Shown here one piece after another: positions 34,669 through 45,199 of a stretch of DNA of 64,000 nt. Position numbers and translations under genes: made by a program. Location of the stretch: positions 176,878,438-176,942,437 of the forward strand of contig OY755038.1 in the NCBI GenBank assembly GCA_963576565.1, read 5' to 3'. The notes beneath the pieces were generated by a model. It saw only the letters and a program-made list of their open reading frames with translations, was not told the origin of the DNA and made no database searches. This DNA is from Aspidapion aeneum (Eukaryota; Arthropoda; Insecta; Coleoptera; Brentidae). The number at the start of each line of letters is the position of its first letter. Position 1 is the stretch's first letter.

Positions 34669-35216
34669 GTATCACTAGACTATATACACAAATGATTTAA
34701 GTTGTCAGCGGTAAGTGATATGAATTAACATCCTTGTGTTGTTTGTCCGTCACATACATAATTTGTTTTATTTTCCGACGCTTCTGAATTAACAAGGATA
34801 GAAGGACTGTCCCTCCTTGGATTTTGACTTAAATAGATTTAATTTGATAAGCTTGTCGCATCTCTATTTCTTTTAAATATGTCATGTCATGTCATATATA
34901 TAGGGTCTCTAGTAAAAAGGACTTGGTATATTTTTTTATTTGTTATTTGTGTTCATGCACCACACTTTGAGAATTTTTTGATTTTTTTTATTAAATTGTT
35001 TATTATTTCAACGAATGGCCTTTAAAAATAATTATGAAAAAATAATGAGTAGCATTTTGGCACATTATTTTGACATATTTCTGTTTTCTGGAAATTGGGA
35101 TCGTGCAGAAGATCTTTAAAAATATCGTTGTGTACTTATAAACCGAACAATTAAGTTTCTTATCGCCTTAACATTTGCTGTCTATTGCTGTTGTAAACTT
35201 TACTTCTAAATGCAAG
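34669..35216. other. Gene-free stretch
   Basis: No gene or repeat recognised. The only short pattern is GTCATGTCATGTCATATATAT near 34880. Confidence 0.4.
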
Positions 35217-35325
35217 GATGATAGCAGAGCTGTCACAAGTACAAATACCAAGTACATTAAGATTTGTAAAAGTACTTGAAGTACTAAGTAAATTTTCTTT
35301 TCAAATGTATTTCAAGTACCAAGTA
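35217..35325. repeat. AAGTACTT-rich segment, left part
   Basis: Contains repeated AAGTAC/GTACTT words (AAAGTACTTGAAGTACTAAG, TTTCAAGTACCAAGTA). It resumes at 36155-36211 after the hairpin element and again at 39599 after the LINE, so both insertions lie in one older repeat. The same words build the array at 43600-43862. Confidence 0.7.
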
Positions 35326-36156
35326 CCGGGTGTCTCATTATATTTTTTCCCACCCTTTTAGGGCATTAATAATTGATATAGAAATATCAAAGAAATTGTG
35401 TTTGAATTCGCGAAATTTTTACTTTTAAATTGCCTCTTGACTTTATTCCTGGTGCTTACCGTATTTGACAGGCGCTCAAATTTATAGTTTTTGTAAATTG
35501 GATGCTCCTTATATTATTTAATTAATAGATTAGGCTTGCAATATGCTTTCCAAAAATACCCCATGTGTCGCAATTTTGACAAATATTAGCGATAATTTTT
35601 TTAATTATAAAAAAATAACATTATCACTTTTGTGTTAATTTCAGTGTCCTTATTTCGATCTATGTTAGTCCCCATGTATAAACAGTGACAATGACAAATA
35701 TATATTTTTTTAAATGACGCTCAAAATGACAACCGGTACCGACAACAAAGTTTATATGTCGTGTCACATCATCTCATTGTCAATGTTGATACATGGGGAC
35801 TAACATAATTTGGAATAAGGATACTAAAATCAACACAAGAGCGGTACTGTTTTCTTTTTATCATTTAAAAAAATAATAGCTAATATCTCAGAAAGTATGG
35901 CCCTAAACTACGGCATATGGGGTATTTTTGGAAAATATGTTCCAAGCCTAATCTATTAATTAAATAATATAAGGAGCATCCAATTTACAAACACTAAAAA
36001 TTTGAGCGCCTGTCAAATATGGTAAGCATCAGGAATAGAGTCAACATGCAATTTATAAGTAAAAATTTCGTGAATTCGAACACAATTTCTTTTATATTTC
36101 TATATCAATTATTAATGGTATAAAATGGTGGGAAAAATATAATGAGACACCCTGTA
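35324..36156. mobile_element. Second TA-flanked long-hairpin element
   Basis: The element 35326-36154 (829 bases) starts CCGGGTGTCTCATTATATTT and ends AAATATAATGAGACACCCTG, with TA on both sides. The arms (about 35326-35693 and 35775-36154) pair over about 370 bases with moderate divergence (TTGAGCGCCTGTCAAAT, GGAGCATCCAATTTAC, GGGGACTAACAT), leaving a short centre. No coding capacity. It is a different family from 33642-34666 but has the same architecture. Confidence 0.9.
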
Positions 36157-36239
36157 CATTATAAAAGTACTTAATTTTTTCCAAGTCTTTTACTTTTACA
36201 ATAAAAGTACTTCAAGGCGTTGCCATATTTGCTAATAAT

Positions 36240-37116
36240 AAAGTAACTGCAAATATTAAAATTTTGAATTTGACAAAGTTTGCAACTGAGTTCTCGTTTG
36301 AGTGCATTGGAATATCAACTAAAATAGCTAGAAAGAAAACTGCTTTATTAGGTATTTACAGATCCAATAATTCTTTATATAGCAACATAGAAATATTTTA
36401 TAAACAACTATACAATCTTTTACAATCTGTTTCTAAAAGGTCAACAATTATTAATTGTTGGTGATTTAACTATAAATAATTTAAAAAATACTATTGAGGT
36501 AAAAAAACTTTTTGATCTGCTCTCTAGTTTCAATCTTGAAAATATTCTCCCAAAAGAATCAACTAGACTTATATATAATAACAAACCTAGCGCACTTGAC
36601 TATACCATCACAAATACTGACATATTCTTTGCGGTCAATTCTAAATCACAACTGGCCGATCACCGTTTTCAAATGATTGTACTAAATCAAAGTAAGATAC
36701 CATCCCAGATTGATTTACCCAAAATAAAAGACACTTATATCGAAAAACGAATTTTTTCACAAGAAAATCTCGCAAATTTAGTGTACGTGCTTTCTCTGAA
36801 TAGTTTTGACAGTATAATGATGGTCTCAGATGTAGATAATGCTTACAATTCATTATTTTCACATCTTCTCTTTTATTTGGATATATGTTGTCCAATAAAA
36901 AAAGTTAAACATACTCATTCTGCTTCAAAAACTTGGGTCTCCTCAGATATAGTAGTGGAAAGTGAAAATGTAAAAAACTTATTCTGGCTAACAAAAAAAG
37001 TATTTGCTGAGCGCACTAGAATTGCAAAAAAAGGAAATATCCAACAAAAAATAACAAATTCTGAAAACTGTAATAAAGCTGTCTGGCAGGTAGTTAATAG
37101 TAATTTGGGTCGTTAG
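36240..37116 (+). pseudogene. LINE endonuclease domain remnant
   Basis: Reads KTALLGIYRSNNSLYSNIE, then after a frameshift near 36450 LLIVGDLTINNL (the GDFN box, changed to GDLT), PSALDYTITNTD and SQLADHRFQMI (the S-D-H catalytic end of the apurinic endonuclease fold, Ser changed to Ala). The following linker to RT ends at a TAG near 37114. The N-terminal half of the endonuclease is missing, so this copy was 5'-truncated on insertion. Confidence 0.8.
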
Positions 37117-37224
37117 AAACAGACAACTTCTAAAATTTCACTTAATACCGGTCAAGTTGTTATAGAGGATGCAAATGACATTGCCAACTACTTTTGCAAC
37201 TACTTTGTCACAAGTATTGGAACA

Positions 37225-38331
37225 ATGCTAAACAAAAAATTTGCAAAAAATAATCTCAATGAATGCACTCTGCTAATACAAAATAATTCACACAGCATCT
37301 TTATAGATACGATAACTGATCACGAAATGCTTGAGGCATTAAAGCAATTAAAGAAGAAGAAAGCAAGCTGTAGTAATGATGTTCCCGTGCTCGTTCTTGA
37401 AAAGATCTGGGATTATATTAAAACTCCTTTATGTCACATTCTTAATATGTCTATTACTTCAGGTTGCTTTCCCAGAAAACTAAAATTAGGTTATGTTATC
37501 CCGCTGTACAAAAAGGGAGATCCAGAAAATGTTAGTAACTACAGATCAATATCGGGACTTTCATCTATATCTAAATTATTTGAGAGAGTTGTTGTTAATA
37601 AGCTTAATTCCTTCATACAAAAATATTCGTTGCTTTCCCCAAATCAGCATGGCTTTCGAAGTGGCCGCTCAACAACCACTGCCGCCTTTGATTTTCTTCA
37701 GTCAATTTATAGCTCATTAGATGATAATCGATATACAGTCGCCCTCTTCTTTGATTTAACGAGAGCATTTGATTGTGTAGATAGTAACTTTTTACTTCAA
37801 AAAATGCAGACAATCGGAATTCGAGGAAGTTTAAGCAGTTGGACTAGATATTTTTTATCAGAGAGAAGTATTTGTGTTAGAGTGGGAAACACTATATCCT
37901 CTCAGTTAAATGTAAAATATGGGGTTCCACAGGGAAGCGTAATTTCTCCTCTGCTTTTCCTCTTTTTTATCAATGATCTGGGAGACCATATACATGAAAG
38001 GGATAATGCTAGCATCGAACTCTTCCAGTTAGCAGATGATTCCACCATTACCGTTTCAGCAGACACCATGCAAGAGTTGGAGGATGCTTGCAACGAGATT
38101 CTCAAATCATTTTCTTGCTGGTGTATCAAAAACAAAGTTCTTCTTAATTCATCAAAAACCCATTTTATTGCTTTTCATAAAAGGAAAAATATCCAAAATA
38201 TTAAATTTTATTTAAATAATATTGAAATAGAAAGACTTGAGTCATGTATCTTTCTCGGACTGCGTCTTGATGAGAAATTGATCTGGTTAAATCATGTTGA
38301 CTTTGTGACCTCGAAACCCAAATCAGCTTAG
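37225..38331 (+). pseudogene. LINE reverse transcriptase
   Basis: A 368-codon frame with LKKKKASCSNDVPVLVLEKI, GYVIPLYKKGDPENVSNYRS, SSISKLFERVV, LSPNQHGFRSGRSTTTAAFD, TVALFFDLTRAFDCVDSNFL (first catalytic Asp), YGVPQGSVISPLLFLFFIND, LFQLADDSTITVSA (catalytic Asp pair, LADD in place of the usual FADD) and IFLGLRLDEKLIW. Most catalytic boxes are intact, unlike in the neighbouring endonuclease. It is separated by a stop or frameshift from the C-terminal part at 38395. CR1/Jockey group is the best fit; the exact clade needs a tree. Confidence 0.9.
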
Positions 38332-38394
38332 TATGCCATCTTTAATTTAAAAAACTTACTAAGCCCAAAACAACTTTTAAATGTTTATTACGCT

Positions 38395-38856
38395 ATGGCA
38401 TTCTCGCACATAAAATATATGATTATATTCTGGGGTCAGTGCTCAATGGAGAATTTGAACAGAGTTTTTGTTATGCAAAAACGCATGGTTAGATGTGTGT
38501 ACGGCTGCAATCCCTTAGAGTCATGCAGGCCACTTTTTAGGAATCATAATATATTAACTGTTCCCAGCGTGCTTTTGTATGAATCTATTGTTTTTTGTAG
38601 ACAGTATCCTCACAAATTTCCAACGTCCAACCATCCCCACTATAATACTCGTTCAAGGAATAACATTAGCATTCCAAATTTTAATCTGGAGCTTTATAGA
38701 AAGAGTCCACATAGTTTTTGTGCAAACGCTTTTAACAAACTCCCAAAATATCTTAAAGATGTTCGGGGCCTGTATAACTTTAAAAAACATTTGAGAAGCT
38801 TTTTAACAGAAAAGTGTTACTATTCGGTTGGTGATTATTTTAATGATATTAGTTAA
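38395..38856 (+). pseudogene. LINE C-terminal domain
   Basis: A 153-codon frame: YMIIFWGQCSMENLNRVFVM, QKRMVRCVYGCNPLESC, LLYESIVFCRQYPHKFP, HYNTRSRNNISIPNFNL, FCANAFNKLPKYLKDVRGLY, FKKHLRSFL. The H-YNTR and FNKLP motifs are the usual C-terminal landmarks of CR1/Jockey-group ORF2 proteins. It ends with TAA at 38854-38856. Confidence 0.85.
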
Positions 38857-39607
38857 TGTACGTCTTTAGGATTTTAGAATATTGCAATAAATTGGGTTAA
38901 ATTGTGTTTACAATCTATATTTATATTTTTTTTAGAGCCAATCAAATATTTTAGCGCACTACTAGGTATGTTAGCATAATTAATTTTTTATCTTATTGTA
39001 TCTTGTTTTAAGGAAAGCCTTTTTAGAAAAACTAATTTTCATAAAAATGTAATAAATTCAAACCACGTGGTTATGTTTATTAGGCATTTTCTTCACGGTA
39101 AAAAATTTTTGTCTACAACGAAAACACGTTCTTTTCTTCAATAAATTGATTTACTTTAGAGCAGATTGTTTTGAATTAAAATATTTTTTTTGGTTCAACA
39201 CAGCGTTTTATGTTGAAATGAGACCTTATTTTTCTTCTTTAATTGTTTTGATTTAGTATACTTCATTTTGTAACAAAGCAAATTGTCTTCATATAAATAA
39301 TAATTCAGTTCCAATTTATAATAAAACAATTTCTGTTTCACATTAAAATAAAAGGCAGGACATTTTTTGTGCTATATCAAGGAAATATTCTCTTGATGAA
39401 TAGGAATGCACAAGTTATTTTGCTTCAAAGCAGTTTGCTTTGATCTAAGACAATTTTTTTTGCCGTGTTCAATGTTCAATTTTGGTGAAGTTTTTTTTTT
39501 GTAATGAAATCGTTTTAATTTGTTGTAATTAGTTTTAATATTTTGGCAATGTCCATAATTACACTGTAAATCGTTGACTAATAAATGAATTGAATTGAAA
39601 AAGTACT

Positions 39608-40334
39608 GTAGATATGTAAAAAAATAAGAAAAATGCCAAAAATATAACAAAAAATTCAAAAACAAAAAAATTTCAAAAAAGTAAAAAATGTCAAAAAACG
39701 TAAAAAACTTCAAAAAATATCTAAGATGACAAAAAATTTCAAAAATTATTAAAAACCGTCAAAAATTTTAAAAAATTTATTTTCAAAAATGTTTAAAAAA
39801 TTTTCAAACTGAAAGGTTATATTTTTTGAATTATTATTGTATGTAAATATGTATTACTGATATAACCTTAGAGTAATAATAATATAAAGAGAAGAAGTAA
39901 ACCGCGGCCCCGTGTAAATTTTCCCTATTCGTGGCGGTCAGTCCTGAAAACTTAGAATTTGCAGAATCCCCGGCGATGGCAACATAGTTGCGTCACTGGA
40001 ATCATCTCGAAAAAACCACACTGTGCTGAATTTTTACAGTATTTTCAGAAACATAGCACTTCTAGTTTATTTTTACGTCCAACTAAGTTCTTTTTTACAA
40101 AAATAAAACTCAGCACACAGAAAAAAAAACACCAAAAATTCAATATACCGAGTCCGACGGCCAAGAAAACACTGCATTTAATACAAACACATGTTACTGT
40201 CAGTGTCGACCTTAGAGCTTAGGAATATCTGGGCTAACCGTTCACGACTTGAGGACCCACCTAATTAAACTTGTTGCCATTAAATAAGTGAAAAAATAAT
40301 CTTTTGTTTAAAACTCGTAGACAATGATTGAGTA
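39608..40334. other. A-rich low-complexity stretch and gene-free DNA
   Basis: 39610-39800 is a degenerate (CAAAAA)n-type repeat (CAAAAAATTTCAAAAA, TCAAAAAACGTAAAAAAC). 39858-39900 (GATATAACCTTAGAGTAATA) pairs with 42751-42788 on the other strand, so a possible inverted-repeat element of about 2.9 kb encloses the next features. No coding remnant. Confidence 0.45.
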
Positions 40335-40366
40335 AAAATAAAACTTTGGACTTCCATTGTCTTTAT

Positions 40367-41884
40367 CTGAGAGCACTGCAGTGCCTCGCAAAGTTCGCGC
40401 TGCCGTACCATCTTTTCTTGAAACATTTCAGCCCATATTTGACCTATCTAAAGCTCTACTTCGGAAAGAGCTACGAATTTCATACTTTGCACAGTCGTAG
40501 AACTTCATAGAGTTAACAACCCCTCCAAGTTTCATGGACTTCTATAGAGTAGTAAAGTAGTTACGAAATTTCAAAAAACGTCGAAATTGCCACTCACTCA
40601 CTGACTCACTCACTCATGTTTAGATCACCAAAATTCTACTGTACTTCCAGACCCACTATAAAGCTGAAATTTGGCGGACTGTCAGAAATTATGACCAAAC
40701 CCCTGGAAAAAATCAAAAAGCCCCAAAATTCTAATTTACTCCTCTCCCCTATATATGTTAAATTATTTAAAAGTAACATTACCCACTTCTAGCAATGCTA
40801 GAGAGCTGAGCTTTGGCAGCCTGATAGGAACTATAATAAAACTATAGGAAACACCCCAAAATTCTAATTTACTTCCCTCCCATATAAATGTAAATTTATG
40901 TAAAAGTAACACTGCCCACTTCCAGAAACGCTAGAGAGCTGAGCTTTTTAAGACTGAAAGACACTATGATAAAACTATAGGAAAAATTTTTAAAACACCA
41001 ATATTTTCATTTACTTCCCTCTCCTATAAATGTAAATTTATATAAAAGTAACATTGCCCACTTCCAGAAACGCTAGAGAGCTGAGCTTTGGAAGGCTGAT
41101 AGAAACTATTATAAAACCATGGGAAAAAATTTGAAAACCCCAAAAATTTTCATTTACTCTCCTCCCCTATAAATGTCAAGTTATGTAAAAGTAACATTAC
41201 CCACTTCCAAAAACGCTAGAGAGCTGAGCATTGGAAGACTGATAAGAACTATGATAAAACTACAGGAAAAAATTTAAAAACACGAAAATTTTAATTTACT
41301 TCCCTCCCCTACACATACATACATACATATACTATAACATTGTCCACTTTCAGAAACGCTAGAGAGATGAGCTTTGGAAGGCTGATGGCAGCTATGATAA
41401 AACCATGGGAAAAAATTAAAAGACCTCAAAATTTTAAGTAAGGCATTGCAAAAGTTTTGAACAATATTCCGCATATTTTACTATTTTAAAAATTAAATAT
41501 TATCCAATTCCTTTAAAAAATAAGTGAAATCATAACAAAAACATTTCATGTAAAAATAACCAAGTACGCGGCATTCCGTAAAAAGAATTGAGATAAAAGT
41601 AAAGTCAAGTTCTCCAATACAAATTTCAAAATGAAAGTAAGAAACTAGTTTGGAAATGTTTTTCTAAACTTGGCTATTACGGCTGTAAATGACTCAGGCA
41701 CAGTGCTTAATTGAACATAAAGAAGATTGGCTGTAAAGTTTAGAAAAACATTTCCAACTAGTAAAAATCTTTCATTTTGAAATTTGTATTGGAGAACTTG
41801 GCCTTACTTTTATCTCAATTCTTTTTACGGAATGCCATTTTCGCGTACTTGGCTCTTTTTTACATGAAATGTTCTTGTGTTGGT
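40367..41884 (+). mobile_element. Helentron-like non-autonomous element, copy 1
   Basis: It starts CTGAGAGCACTGCAGTGCCT and ends after ATGAAATGTTCTTG-GTTGGT. Joining the flanks (GTCTTTAT + TTATTTTAAAC) recreates the paralogous empty site at 5838-5856, so it inserted at T|T with no target duplication. Layout: conserved 5' block; ACTC array (40600-40618) followed by AAAGCTGAAATTTGG; five tandem units of 133-143 bases beginning near AATTTACT at 40733, 40866, 41007, 41151 and 41293; and a long 3' hairpin (about 41525-41880, arms of about 130 bases). T|T insertion, tandem repeats and a 3' hairpin fit Helentron-derived elements. No coding capacity. Confidence 0.75.
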
Positions 41885-42795
41885 TTATTTTAAACAGGAG
41901 GTTTCAGTAAGTAAGTATATCTAACCGTTTTCAAGTGTAAACTAAACAATCCAGTCTAAAGGCTACTACTTATACTACTTGTTGTGCAGTCGGCCCGCCC
42001 CTTTTTTACCTTCCTAGCCCACACAGCAACGGCTAGAGAAGGTATTGTTTTCGACAAAAAATTTTTTTTGAGATAACACCGAAAATGTGTTATTTGGGTG
42101 TATTTTGACCTACCCTAGCAATATCGTCGTGATATCTGTCTGTGTTGTGTGTGTATGTATATCTGTCCGTAACGCGATAGCTCCTAAACCGCTTAACCGA
42201 TTTACATGAAATTTTCAGGTAAAATAGTACTCGATACTGCAACGAGCTGATTAGATTTTAGTCAAAATTCGTGAATGCTAATGACAGTTTTTTGACAGTT
42301 AAAAATATGCTAACTTTTTAATGGAACGTCGCATCAATATGCGGTTTTCGGAAAATAGTAGCGCGGGGATATTGTCCAAGTAGCTCAAAACGAAACCCGG
42401 CCCTGCTAACAGGAAATCCGTAATATGATGTCATACACCTGTTGCCACGTCCTGAAAAAATTGTGGGAAAAGGGGCCGTTCATAAATTATGTTGTCTAAA
42501 TGAGTTTTTATCGCAGATTGTAATAAGAAATACACAGCATAAAACGACGCGACGCGGGCTAATAAGCGCATGACAAATTATCGCACGGTTTAAATAGCCT
42601 AACCAACTCAAAGCACTAAAAATTTGGTAAGGTAAGAAGTTGAACCTTACTTATTATTTATAAAATTTTACTGAGGCAGAGGAGCCGGCAACAGCGGAAA
42701 AGCTACATTGTTTACCAACAAATGAATGAATGACCGCCGAAACCGGGATTACTACTTCTCTTTATATGTTATTACTCTGAGGATATAACTATATT
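41885..42795. repeat. Resumed host repeat, then hairpin-microsatellite module
   Basis: 41885-41945 completes the repeat of 5811-5915. 42007-42044 is a hairpin TACCTTCCTAGCC...GGCTAGAGAAGGTA. It is followed by a GTGT/TCTG-rich tract (42137-42170), CGATAGCTCCTAAACCGCTT, then AACCGATTTACATGAAATTTT, closely parallel to the 28561-28840 module. 42751-42788 is the inverted partner of 39858-39900. No coding remnant. Confidence 0.55.
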
Positions 42796-43599
42796 GCATT
42801 TATTTATTTTTTCTGAACTCATCATTTTACATACAAATGCCATAGAAAGGTAATGAAAAGAGATAATTTTATTACACAAAAAGCTGCAAAATTGACCCAG
42901 TCGCATCAAAATGTTTTTAACATTTTATAATTTGGCAATAGGCGTATCACAGTTACCCCGAACTCCGGGGTAAATGGACCTACAAGACAAAAATTTTAAA
43001 ATATATTAAATTTTTCTGTCTCAAATGGCATGCGGTTGATTCAAATATATTTGACTTTGTAATGAGACCTACAAAAAACTCTTGTAAAACCGGGATGCAC
43101 GTACCCTACACAAAATTGCTTAAAAACTTGTTTAAATCAAACTAAATAAATAAGCATAACAAACCTAAATATTCAGGAAATTTTTTGAGGTGTATCTAGT
43201 CAGACTAAATAAATTTTTGGGTTCTTTAAACCAACCTCCATCAAACGTAGAAATTACGTCCGCTGCAAGACGAGTAGGTGGATCCCCAAAATTCGAGCTG
43301 TAAGTGCAATATACCCGCACTACCGACACCCCTGAATAGATGGCATGACTGCTGTAGTAGTTTCTCACACTGAATTTGAATTTCACGTTTCACGAAATAA
43401 TGAAGGTGCGTGGATATAATTAAGCCTATAGGCATTATTCTTTTTATAAGTGTGTACCTAATTAATTAAGACGTACCTATCAAGGATGCTAAAATACCGG
43501 ACTTCCATGCCAAGTTGATAAAAAAACCGGACAGGTAGCAACCCTGAGGTTACCACTTGTCTTCGGCGCATTAAAGTTATATCTCACCTATATCTACAT
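42796..43599. other. Gene-free stretch with an unassigned frame
   Basis: The minus frame 43386-43165 (about 70 codons, KFKFSVRNYYSSHAIYSGVS, then FGDPPTRLAADVISTFDGGW) is longer than its surroundings would predict and overlaps a second frame, but I recognise no family. It could be an old transposon protein scrap. Confidence 0.3.
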
Positions 43600-43862
43600 T
43601 GTACTTCAAGAATATTTTAGGTACTTGAAGTACTTGAAGTACTTGAAGTACTTCGAATGTACTTGAAGTACTTTGAATGTACCTGAATTACTTATAATGT
43701 ACTTAAAGTACTTTACTTAACAAAATCAAGTACATTTCCAAGTACAATGTTAAAAGTACTTCAAGTACAATTACCGAATTGTAGATGTACTTCAAGTATA
43801 GTACTTGAAGTACTTGTAAGTACTTAAAGTACAATTTCCAGTACTGTACTTGAAGTACCTAC
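43600..43862. repeat. AAGTACTTGA array
   Basis: About 25 occurrences of GTACTT/AAGTAC, often as the 10-base word AAGTACTTGA in perfect tandem at the start, then with spacers TTCGAATGT, ACAATTTCC and others. The core AAGTACTT is its own complement. Related sequence brackets the elements at 35326-36154 and 36212-39598. Confidence 0.9.
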
Positions 43863-44975
43863 GACGGATGATGATCTAATTATTTGTGTTAGCGACGCGA
43901 TGGCTCTACTCCTAGTAATCACGACCACTTTTGCATAAAATTTAAAGTGATATAGTTTTATCAAAATCTGTTTATTGCATTCTATATAAGCTGCTAAGGG
44001 TGCGTGTGTCCATTTAAGTGAAATACTCGCATGCCTGGTCCATGCATCGCACAATCGAATGCACATACACATACGGATTCTCTACTCTCTCTAGCGAAGC
44101 TGCAAATTGGTCCGCAAATAAATACGCGTCTTGGTACCCTCAGCTTTGACCATTTTTGTGAAAAAAAATGTAGATGAACCCTGCTTAATAAAGCCAATGG
44201 CGGAGGCCTTAAGAATTCCAAATAGCACTTGCCAACGGATCGTTACAAAAAATGTCATTTGAGACTGGGAAATCTCAAGAATTTACAAGAAAATAATTCT
44301 CGCTGATCACAGTTTTGTAAGCTTCTGACGGATCAATGTGAAAGGAACTTCTAGTCCGCAAAAAGCGCGTTACTCGTCTCGCGCAAGTGAACATTTGCAC
44401 GCAGGGGTTAGAAGCGTGCCCAAAACCTAACTGTTTGGAGCGATTTTGTTGGTTATCACGTTATCGAGCGTTTTTTTTATTTAGGTAATTTGAATAGCTA
44501 ACAATATGTTGAACTTTTTTAACTACAGGTTTTACCCCTGTTCAGGAAACTTAACAAAATATAGATGAATTTTAGTTTCCGTAAGACGGTTGCTCATTCT
44601 GCAATGCACACTAGGTTAGAAATTACCTTTGACAAAATATCCAATTGACTTAAGGTCCTTGGCTTGACCAAATTTTTCTACACACCCACTTACGACCTAC
44701 AATCGGATTACCCCTGAAACGTTGGTTGCTACACGCCACAAGTATCATCGGTTAAAATTATTAAAGTTTAGGTATTTTTCAGATGACGTTTTTCTTATTT
44801 GGACACACAATCTTATAATAATTGTAATGATTTGTAATTAAATAGACAGTTGTTAGTTAGTATCCAGTCCTGCATTTAATTCTCTTTGTCCAGAACTAGT
44901 CAAAAATGAGATTTGCAGGGCAAAATAATTTGCTGTATGGTCTTTCGAAAAAGAGAATAATTTTTGCTAAGCCAA
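43863..44975. other. Gene-free stretch upstream of the copia pseudogene
   Basis: It may include the copia 5' LTR and leader: GTTAGTATCCAGTCCTGC at 44853-44870 weakly resembles a copia initiator-tRNA primer site. No LTR pair is found. The overlapping minus frames 43824-44221 have no motif. Confidence 0.35.
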
Positions 44976-45199
44976 ATGGATGCTAGTGAAGTGCAAGTTG
45001 GGTTACTGGAAGGGAACTGGTCTACTTGAAAGTACACGCTTGACATATTGTTTAGAGGTGTAAAAGGTGTATTAGATATTTTAGAAAGGAAACTAAAAGA
45101 CGCTTAACTCTGAACGGAAAATACTTCGCAAGGTGATAAAATCAAGTATGATGAAAATTTAATAGATTTTCATGAAGCTTACAGCAATGCTCTACTAAT
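44976..45199 (+). pseudogene. gag: Ty1/copia gag, N-terminal part
   Basis: From an ATG at 44976 the frame reads MDASEVQVGLLEGNW, a TGA in place of the expected Trp, then KYTLDILFRGVKGVLDILER, two more stops, and DKIKYDENLIDFHEAYSNALLI. The Leu-x-Gly-x-x-(N)W start and the KGVLDI-E-K region are those of copia-type Gag. The frame is cut after ALLI at 45199 by the Helentron-like element and continues at 47762 (ITFNMN), in frame once the insert is removed. Confidence 0.75.

Larger units (their letters stand above)
36203..39607 (+). mobile_element. 5'-truncated non-LTR retrotransposon (CR1/Jockey group)
   Basis: The LINE body is 36212-39598 with a likely 9-base target duplication AAAAGTACT (36203-36211 and 39599-39607). 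It carries the end of an apurinic-type endonuclease, a reverse transcriptase and a C-terminal domain, then about 740 bases of 3' untranslated sequence ending AATAAATGAATTGAATTG. Because the target is rich in AAGTACT words, the duplication could be partly chance. Confidence 0.75.
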
